Shown here in pieces: positions 56,515-64,000 of a stretch of 64,000 nt of DNA. A program made the translations under genes and the position numbers. The stretch comes from Ophiobolus disseminans. Lineage: Eukaryota; Ascomycota; Dothideomycetes; Pleosporales; Phaeosphaeriaceae. The stretch spans positions 1,924,933 through 1,988,932 of the forward strand of contig MU006218.1 in NCBI GenBank assembly GCA_010093685.1. Reading direction: 5' to 3'. Every line of letters begins with the position of its first letter. Position 1 is the first letter of the stretch. The notes under the pieces were generated by a model. That model did not search any database. It was not told the DNA's origin and saw nothing but the letters and a program-made list of their open reading frames with translations.

Positions 56515-57446
56515 ATGATGGCTGGGCAGTCACGCCTCGAGACGCTTCCATACGAAATTCGCGCAATAATTTTCGAACATCTTGGCTACACCTTTGTCTA
56601 CTTCCCCACCGTATCGATCAACCTTCAAACCAGAGACGTCCATTACGGCTTCAAGACCCCTGCAATCCAACAAGGAGCTTATGCATGTAGATACGGTCAG
56701 AAGAGCAAGATCGTCGGGCTGCAATACGAACAGTACGAAGTGTGGCCCAGCACCACCACTGTGAAACTTCCCGGGACAAAATATCTTGCACATTTGCAGG
56801 GCAGCGGCTTCAATCCTTTCGTCATGTGGATCAGTCGAACTCTACGCGATGGGGCTCTAGAATTACTATACCGCGGTGTGACTGTCACCCTCGACTACGT
56901 GCTGGAAACCCTGACGACACTTTCTATGCTGTGGCGCCTGTTCAAGCACCAAAAGCTGGGGCTTAGCTTAGATGACTTCCTCTTGATGCGCCACATCTCG
57001 CTCAAGGAGACCATTCACGAAAAGTTTGTTGACCACAGGTATTCCTGGAGAAGCGACTCCGTAACCCGAACCGCGGCGTCGTAAACTCTCTCACCTTCAT
57101 CGAACGCCAGTGTCCGCAACTCGCGTCTCTAAGCATCACAATGCATCAACTAGCGCTGTTCAGAGCCCAGCAGCGGCATTTACAAGAACTCGTCGCGGCG
57201 ATCGTGGGCGTTGCGCAAAAGTGCGAGAGCCTTCGCGAGATGAAACTAGGCCTTCGTGAATTCGCTTACCTGCAGCCTGTGCACTGGGCTGATGATACAG
57301 AGTTTTCGAAACTTGAGCTGGGTGATGTCGCGGACAACTATCGTCTACGCGTGGTAGAGACCTGGGTAGGCGAGGAGTTAGGAAAGTTGGCCTCAACAAA
57401 GTCACGTGTGCGGTTCCTGGTAGAGAAGGGCAGGGCGTGGGACTGA
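56515..57446 (+). pseudogene. F-box-like protein gene, possibly frameshifted
   Basis: The N-terminus carries an F-box-like motif (RLETLPYEIRAIIFEHLGY), usually a Skp1-binding adaptor of SCF ubiquitin ligases. The first frame runs to 57084. Just before its stop, a second frame takes over with coherent sequence (VFLEKRLRNPNRGVVNSL, FIERQCPQLASLSI, then the ORF at 57141-57446 ending RFLVEKGRAWD). The switch near 57040 is one base and no good GT..AG pair explains it, so I favour a frameshift, though a missed intron is possible. Total about 310 residues. The start may be ATG 56515 or 56518. Substrate-binding part not recognised. Confidence 0.55.
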
Positions 57447-58181
57447 AAGAAGCGCATTTTAAGCGTGAGTAGGATGGCATATCTTGCAACCTGTTGTGCG
57501 ACGATCGGTCTTATGTTGGCGAAAGAAGCATTTTCGGCGATGTTTAACAGGCTAATCCTTGGACAAATCGATCTCGTACGAAGCACGATCGGGCAAGGCT
57601 GAAATAAATCGGCCAGACGTCAGTCACGTCACCACGATGTATGCGAGTGCGGCAGCTAGCGGGTGCGCTACGGAGGGTTCTTCCTTATTGTGGATCGCGT
57701 CCACGTGGCTGTAATAACGGTCCGACTGCATGTCGTTTTCAACGTACGAACGATTTCTTTGGAAGACGTGGATGAGAAATGATCTGTTGCAGTATCAAGA
57801 GTTTGCACCTTCGCAGAAGAGTATGATTTTTCGGTTAGGCTCGCAGCTACTTTCAGGAGGGTCTCTAATTTTCGGCTACTCACTGTACAGACGTGCACTC
57901 CCCAAATCATTAAAGACGGTCCATGATTAGAAACGTCGATATCCTTGCTCTGATCCGGTATGAACGGCGATACTTAGTCGTGCGTTAGAAAACTAAAGTC
58001 ATAGAAGTGGATCAAGACACCGGTGAGATATCGGCGAAGCAACAAATCCACGATGCTGCAAAATGAAGCATTACAAATGCAAGCAACGAGAACATCGATA
58101 TAAGACCTCAAGTCAACACCAGTAGCCCAGCCACTTAATTAGTTGTCCCTACACACATTTTCCACACCCACATCAACCACC
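57447..58181. other. Intergenic, no gene seen
   Basis: Short overlapping frames on both strands at 57668-57930 have no domain and contradict each other, so neither is called. The 50 bases before 58182 are C/A-rich like a fungal leader. Confidence 0.4.
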
Positions 58182-59246
58182 ATGGGTCCAAGCGCAAACA
58201 CCTCCGACTTCAACGGCTGGGTCGCCCACGACCCCTCCGCCGCCGAAGGAAAAATGGAATGGGGCACATACCAGCCCAAAGCCTTCGAACAGACAGATAT
58301 CGAGATGGACATCAGCCACTGCGGCGTCTGCGGAAGCGACATCCACACCCTCCGGTCTGGCTGGGGACCATCTGAGTACCCCCTCGTTGTCGGCCACGAG
58401 ATTATCGGAAAAGTCACACGTGTAGGCAAGGACGTCAAGGACTTGAAAGTCGGGGATCGCGTTGGTGTGGGCGCGCAGTCTGAGTGTTGCGAGTCGTGTC
58501 GGCCGTGCAAGATGCAGCAGGAGTCGAATTGCAGTAAGATGACTATGACTTACGGTGGAAGACATTCCAATGGCGATAAGTCGTATGGAGGATACGCGAA
58601 GTCGTGGCGTGGTCCTGCTGCGTTTGCGATTCCTATTCCAGAGGGCCTGCCGTCTGAGTTCGCTGCGCCACTTATGTGTGGCGGCGTAACTGTGTATAAT
58701 CCTCTGATTACGTACGGTGCGGGTCCTGGAAAGCGCGTCGGTGTCGTCGGTGTTGGTGGCCTGGGTCACTTTGCCCTTCTCTTCGCCAAGGCCCTTGGAT
58801 GCGACAAGGTCGTAGCCATCTCCCGTTCCTCCAGCAAGAAGGAGGACGCACTCCAGCTTGGCGCCGATGAGTTTATTGCCACTGGCGAGGATCCTGAGTG
58901 GACGACCAAGAACGCCAGCTCGCTTGACCTTATCATCTCAACCGTCTCCGGCTCTTTCCCGCTCGACCAGTATCTCAACCTTCTGGACGTCAACGGCACA
59001 TTTGTCCAGCTCGGCGCTCCCGACGACCCATTGCCGAGCTTCTCGCCTTTCAGCTTGATCTTGAGGAACCTGAAGATTGCGGGTAGCTTGATCGGAACGA
59101 GACAGCACATTCAGGATATGTTGGAGCTTGCGAAGAAGACGGAGTTGAAGGCCTGGGTTCAGGTTAGGCCGATGGAGGAGGCGAACCAAGTACTCATTGA
59201 TTTTGAGAAGGGGCTACCTAGATATCGGTATGTTCTCAAGAACTAG
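58182..59246 (+). CDS. Zinc-type NADP alcohol dehydrogenase (ADH6/cinnamyl type)
   Basis: Medium-chain dehydrogenase that reduces aldehydes (cinnamaldehyde-like, fatty or aromatic) to alcohols. Intronless, 354 aa. Catalytic zinc ligands: Cys47 in HCGVCGSDIH, and the GHE at 71-73 (PLVVGHEIIG). The structural zinc site is CCESCRPCKMQQESNC. Rossmann motif GVVGVGGLGHFA, then AISRSSSKKEDALQLGADEF. The Ser/Arg residues after the Rossmann strand favour NADP(H). TYGGRHSNGDKSYGGYA is the substrate-side loop typical of this subfamily. The start at 58182 has a good context (CACCATGG). The next gene is convergent with it (127 bp). Confidence 0.93.
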   Translation: MGPSANTSDFNGWVAHDPSAAEGKMEWGTYQPKAFEQTDIEMDISHCGVCGSDIHTLRSGWGPSEYPLVVGHEIIGKVTRVGKDVKDLKVGDRVGVGAQSECCESCRPCKMQQESNCSKMTMTYGGRHSNGDKSYGGYAKSWRGPAAFAIPIPEGLPSEFAAPLMCGGVTVYNPLITYGAGPGKRVGVVGVGGLGHFALLFAKALGCDKVVAISRSSSKKEDALQLGADEFIATGEDPEWTTKNASSLDLIISTVSGSFPLDQYLNLLDVNGTFVQLGAPDDPLPSFSPFSLILRNLKIAGSLIGTRQHIQDMLELAKKTELKAWVQVRPMEEANQVLIDFEKGLPRYRYVLKN

Positions 59247-59373
59247 GCTGGAGTTAGACATTATAGTAAAATGATACTGTACGTTAGCGCAAACACGAAG
59301 TCAATTAAATAGAACCATATAATTAGCAGCGACGTGCGTTACATGAAAACTTTCAGCAGCCTCTCAGCCACCA

Positions 59374-61232
59374 CTAAGGTTCCCTTCGTTTAACGTTGCA
59401 GATAACGTTGCTTTGCAGGACAAACGTCGCGTTGTAAGTTTTCCAAGGCTTGTCGTGAGCCATCTCAACTGTAAAGCGGCGGAGGATCTCAGGGACGACT
59501 TTGTACATCTCGGCGTTGGACAGCTTATCTTTTTTCAGCAAGATATCAACGAGGTGATAATGAGAGGTGTCACTTACATGCTTGCCGATGCAGGTTCTCG
59601 TGCCAGCACCAAACACTAGCATCGCTTTGTCCATTGCCCAATACCGTTCCTCGCTTTCTAACCATCTTTCGGGGCGGAACTCGTACGAATCTTCTCCAAA
59701 GACATCTTTGTCGAATTGGGTTACCATAGCGTTCATACCGATCTGCCTACATTTAGCTACTGCGCGATTCGAGCTTGTTTGAGATCTTCACATACCTTGG
59801 AGCGCGCGGGAATGTGATGACCAGAGATTTGCAAACCAGTGGCGGGCGCATGTCGTGGCATCGATACAGCGAATGGCGGAAAAAGACGAAGCGCTTCTTG
59901 TATGACTGCTTTGAGGTACGGTACCTTCACCGCTTGGTTGTACTGCGCAGGATGACTTAGTGTGCCATCGTCGAAAGCTGCGTCGATGTCCCTGGTCAAT
60001 TTCGCCATTTTCTCGGGGTGCTTCATGAGGAAGTAAAAGATCGCTCTCAGAGCACCGGAAGTGCTGTCCGAACCAGCAATACTACAAGTCGTTAGTCCAA
60101 CATTGTGCCAGATCGAATATAACCTACACAGCTGCCCACATCTCAACATGAACTTCGCGAATTGTGACACTATCCTTCTTCTCCTGCATAATGAAAAGTA
60201 GCTGGGACAGGATATCCGTACGCTTTGAATTGGCGTCCAACGTTCGCTCTTGTGCAATACCAGTCTCGCGGACTGCAGTTTGTCGGATGCCGTCCGCAGC
60301 CATGATCGCCTTGAGAACCTTTGGTATCATAATGCCAATGTTCAGCAGATAACCTCGGGTCCAAAGCGGAGCCATTGCCACGAATGAGTTCAGTGGCATG
60401 GCCGTGTGGACCGATTTAATGTAATCACCATAGTCGATGCTGTTCTCCACAAACCCGAATTGTTTACCGAAAAAGACGGCACCGACGTTATCGAACGAGT
60501 ACCTTCAACAGTATTAGAGCTATCAAGCTCCGGTACCTCGAAGCGTTTCTGGATTTGCTTACATTTCCAGCCATAAACCAAAGTCAAAGGCCTCCTTGCG
60601 ATCCGCAAACTCGCCAATCCGCGTCATGAAGGTGTTCGTTGTCTCATTAATGGCATGTTCGTTCTTCAGCATGCTACTCAGCGTGTAGACTTGGCCAATG
60701 GTCCGCCGGTACGCGGTATGATGCTTCTCGCTATCATCGGTAAATAGATCAGGCCCACCTCCAAGGGTAATCGGCCGGTACGTGAGGTACCAGTCGGTCT
60801 TCTCAAGCGGTTGCTGAACAGGGTAGATGAGGGGAATGGCTTTTGGGTCGCTTGCGTGGACTTCATCGGGTGCGATTCGGACAACAGGGCCGTATTCTGG
60901 CAGTAAGCGAGGCTGGTCAGTGATCATCGAACCAGGGATCATGCACCAGCATTATCGTGGTGAACATTGAATTGCACTACCAATGAGCAGTGTAAGGGAG
61001 ACTCACTATCGTGGATCGCACGCATATGAAATTCGAGATCGCCCTTGTACATGCGATACATGAGCCAGGTCCGTGATACTGAAGGCCAAAGCGGACCAGG
61101 GATCCTTGCGAGAGGGTGCAAAAAGAGAGCGTAGACGACCCATCCGATCCAATAAAAGGCGGGCCCGGAGAGAATGAAGGCTAGGCATGCTTTCCAGGTT
61201 AGTCCCAGGCCAACGTCTGAGAGGATTGCCAT
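59374..61232 (-). CDS. Cytochrome P450 (CYP, six exons)
   Basis: Membrane-bound P450 monooxygenase. Six exons on the minus strand (61232-61007, 60896-60563, 60502-60128, 60081-59796, 59742-59578, 59523-59374) give 511 aa, a standard length. The N-terminal anchor is followed by LARIPGPLW; YGPVVRIAPDEVHASDP; I-helix WAAV|IAGSDSTSGALRA with the acid/threonine pair; K-helix VIQEALRLFPP (ExxR); PERWLESEERY; and heme loop MLVFGAGTRTCIGKH with the Cys ligand, spliced to LSNAEMYKVVPEILRRF. Upstream in-frame Met codons exist (to 61469), but 61232 puts the anchor at the N-terminus as usual. Resembles benzoate-hydroxylase-like or other secondary-metabolism P450s; substrate unknown. Confidence 0.92.
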
Positions 61233-62212
61233 GTTCCGGAAGTGTGGTTCAACAAGAGCGACAAATGATGCGAAGGCCAAAGGTAAGATATGGTCGAAGC
61301 CGCAATGGAAGTATGGCAGTGAGGGCCGTTCCTTTCCCCGCCCACCTGCCGCGCGCCTGATGCACGTCAGGGCTCTGTCAAGGTCTAATGCGTTTGCATG
61401 CCCCTCGGTGTATAGTGCTTCCGAAAGCGACATAGACGACTTCTTCCACCCAAGTTCAGCATGTCTCACTCATGCTCAGAAGGAGCACAAATGGTTGCTA
61501 CCCGCACTTGCCCAGTATGATGACATACTCAGGACGTTGAGTGTTGACCGTTGATCAAAATCCACTGAAAAGTAATTTGGGACAGCTCGCTGATGCAGGG
61601 TTGGCACACCGAATGGGGTAGCAAGCGGCCGACAGTGTGCATGTGCGTGTAGGCTAATGCGGGCCGAGACGCTTCAGGATCAGCGAGATTCCGCTTTCCG
61701 ACTGCTGCGTAACTTCATTGATGGAAGTCCCTAGATCGTGAATGTCTGCATACTGATGATTCCGGGGGCATTCGTGCACTATAATAGACACATTTGCAGG
61801 CCGTGTTGAAAGACTACGGGAAGCGAACACCAAACCGAAGAAGGCAACGTGGAGCCTTGCTGCGACGGCGGTGTGTTGATACTCCGCCTGACAAGCAATC
61901 CAAGTGCGCACAAGGTAGAGAAACCGAGGGAGGCTTGCGCCTATGCAACTACACGGGCGGCTATCGTGTTTTATTGGCTCAGCATCGCCCAGACCGGATC
62001 CTTCGAAGAGCCACATCCCACGCGGCACAGCGCTCAAGTGCCGCAGCTTGGGGCTTGTAAATCTGAGGAACGATGAGCAACAGCACGTTTTTCCTCCCGT
62101 TTAACCATGTCTGCCTTCGATAGTTGCTTTTCATAAGTTTGCCTTACGGGTAGTGATCCCATAACCACCCGCCGCGGGGTTAACAACAACCTGATCGAAC
62201 TACAAGTCAAGC
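61233..62212. other. Intergenic, no gene seen
   Basis: About 1 kb between two divergent genes, the P450 (-) and the damaged CFEM/Pth11 gene (+). Short frames only. Confidence 0.4.
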
Positions 62213-63791
62213 ATACGGTATGCATCGCGGGTAATACTGGCTTTCGCGCTAGTAGCATCCTGCTTAAGTTTCGTCTCAGCTCAGGTCGGACTCTCATCAT
62301 GCGTGGTGAGTGAATCTTGGTCATGTGTATGACGGAAGCTGATTTTGCAGGACCATTGCTACAAATCTCCCGCAAGCGACGGGCCAGATTGCACGTTCAG
62401 CAAAAATGACTGCATTTGTGCAGACGAGCTTGCGAATACAGTAGTAGCAGGCTGCATTTTTACGCAATGTAGCATGCGCGACTGGCTTGCAGCGAAGAAT
62501 GCGACCTCCATGGTATGCGAACGGCCGATACGCGACAGAACCCATGTCTTAGCTTACTCGGCTACGATATGCAGCTCATTTTGGCTACGATGACCTATGT
62601 GCTTGCCTGGCTTCTTGTATGGCGGTACCAAACTTCATCGGGCTGACCATCTCGGCGAAGCTCGGTCTAGGGAGAGATACGTGGACGCTCACGCCGGAGG
62701 AGATACAAAGATGTCTTCAAGTAAGTTGAAATTGCTGGCACGCTTTGTAATGAGTAGTGACTGATACATGTTAGCAAATCTACATTTGCCAGAACTTTTA
62801 CTTTTGGTGCTCTGGTTTCACCAAACTTACATTTCTGTTCTTCTTCCTTCGCATATTTCCATCGGAAACCACTAGAAAGTGGTGCTTCATTGGCATCGCA
62901 ATCTCTCTTGGCTACGCTGCTGGTTTCGACTTTCCAATGACGTTCGCCTGTTGGCCTATTCCCGGTACGCGAAAGTCGAGGAGCTGCGAAGTCGTTGTAC
63001 AGCCAACCTGACCCAGACCAGCTATTTAGACAGCCTGGCTAAGGGAGTCAGGAGCTCCAGACTACTGCATCAACCAAAACATATTTTACTACTGGGCTGC
63101 CGCTGTCAACATAGCTAACGATATTCTGATAGCGCTCATACCGATTCCTGAGTTATGGAAGCTGAACTTTAGCGTCAGAAAGAAGGTGCTTTTGTCGGCG
63201 GTCTTCGGTGTTGGTTTCATGTGAGCTGACTGCCCCCTCCAGAGGTTTGTAGATGGATCTAGGCCGATATGGGCCAATTGTAGTACCATCATTGTTTCTT
63301 GCCTACGCGTGCAGTCACTCAACCAATATGCCAATACTACAAACCCAACATACGATACTCTCTCAAGTGGAACCTGGTCAGTTGTAGAGTTGAACGTAGG
63401 AGTGTTCTGCGTCTGCATGCCTGCATTCCGACGCTTCCTTGGGCACACAATGTCGTCATGCTTTGGATCCAAGAAGGAGGACTCAGTTCCAGTGCAAGAC
63501 GCTGCCCGAACATCCAGCCACATTGGAGGATCAGGAGGGAAGAGGGGCATCCACAAGAAAAGCACGTTACCTGACAGCTTCTCCAATACAGGTGGAAGCA
63601 TGTTCGGAGGCACGACAACGAAGACGATTGATACTAGAGTCGAGTCCCTGAAAGTAGACGAAGACGAGTTGCAACTAGTGGAGTTGAGTCGGAGTGGTCA
63701 TAGCGTGGCGGAAAGTACAGAATCTGGCCAACCTGGAAATGAGAGTCTGTATAAACAACAAAACGGCAATACCATACCACGGGTTTGGTAA
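62213..63791 (+). pseudogene. Second CFEM/Pth11-like receptor gene, damaged
   Basis: Same family as the gene at 37507-39007. Exon 1 (62213-62305) encodes a signal peptide (VILAFALVASCLSFVSAQ), but its first codon is ATA where ATG is expected. Exon 2 from 62351 gives a complete CFEM: SSCV|DHCYKSP, DCTFSKNDCICADEL, GCIFTQCSMRDWL. After VCERPIRDRTHVLAYSATIC the frame runs to a TGA, while FGYDDLCAC and GLGRDTWTLTPEEIQ continue one frame over, with most of TM1 missing: an internal deletion near 62565. Later exons are sound (62775-62964, 63052-63220, 63284-63791): TKLTFLFFFLRIFPSE, YCINQNIFYYWAAAVNIAND, VRKKVLLSAVFGVGF and IIVSCLRVQSL, then a Ser-rich tail. Missed introns could change this view. 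Confidence 0.68.
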
Positions 63792-64000
63792 CAGTAAAGA
63801 CCGGAAAAGAAGCAGCACAAACCTGAAGCCGCCTGGGAAGGATCAGGACAGGCAATCTGCGCTCCAAATTTTGCAGACGCAGCGTGGCAGCCTCTTGATA
63901 AATCGCGAAAGCCAGACATAAGGATATATTACCCTGTATATCTACAGCAACCTTTTAACATTTAGGAAAACTCTTATATACATAGATGTTGTTGTCATGC

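Noticed and set aside
56515..57084. Calling the first F-box frame alone as a complete gene
   Set aside because: Its end is abrupt, and coherent coding sequence continues in another frame to 57446.
57668..57930. Opposing 60-80 codon frames on both strands
   Set aside because: Neither has a domain, signal peptide or splice extension; they overlap each other.

Overview
The window looks like a chromosomal segment of a filamentous ascomycete (Pezizomycotina, most likely a dothideomycete such as a member of the Pleosporales). The evidence is short 45-75 bp GT-AG introns, compact gene spacing, a Rim15 kinase, CFEM/Pth11-type receptors, DUF1996 and GPI-type secreted proteins, P450s, and a Fot1/pogo transposon. 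The taxonomic placement is an inference; no rRNA or tRNA gene was found.

Layout. 1-9.5 kb: the stress and nutrient kinase Rim15 (+), then a small secreted-protein gene (-). 10-18 kb: an accessory block with three tandem + strand copies of an unrecognised protein family (N-terminal motif, zinc-ribbon-like cysteines, SAP-like helix pair, HExxH metallopeptidase-like motif). Copy 1 has three in-frame stops, copy 2 is frameshifted and carries a 241-bp hAT-type MITE, and copy 3 is an intact 519-aa ORF. A decayed STAND/TPR (NLR-like) gene lies between copies 1 and 2. 18-28.5 kb: core genes, namely a nucleotide-sugar 4,6-dehydratase, the t-SNARE Sec9, a GH38 alpha-mannosidase (Ams1 type) and a GPI-type cysteine-rich protein. 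28.9-31 kb: a Fot1/pogo transposon with 45-bp TIRs and a TA duplication, containing a 340-N gap. 31-39 kb: an MFS sugar transporter, then three more decayed - strand copies of the HExxH family (a shorter branch without zinc ribbon or SAP), then a CFEM/Pth11 receptor. 39-43 kb: no supported gene. 43-49 kb: a GT34 glycosyltransferase, a P450 and a DUF1996 protein. 49-55 kb: the U2AF large subunit and the DNA glycosylase OGG1 in head-to-head orientation, then an ankyrin-ClpB-type ATPase. 55-64 kb: a hypothetical gene, an F-box-like gene, a zinc alcohol dehydrogenase, a second P450 and a second, damaged CFEM/Pth11 gene.

Housekeeping genes (splicing, DNA repair, secretion, glycan processing, stress signalling) flank a lineage-specific block with birth-and-death dynamics: six copies of one family in about 27 kb, five of them broken. 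Many of the stops are TAA or TAG that one C-to-T change in a CpA context would produce, which is suggestive of mild RIP. The HExxH/SAP family is the best candidate here for something undescribed. Splice junctions were read by eye from GT..AG signals, frame continuity and remembered family motifs; no alignment or database search was run.
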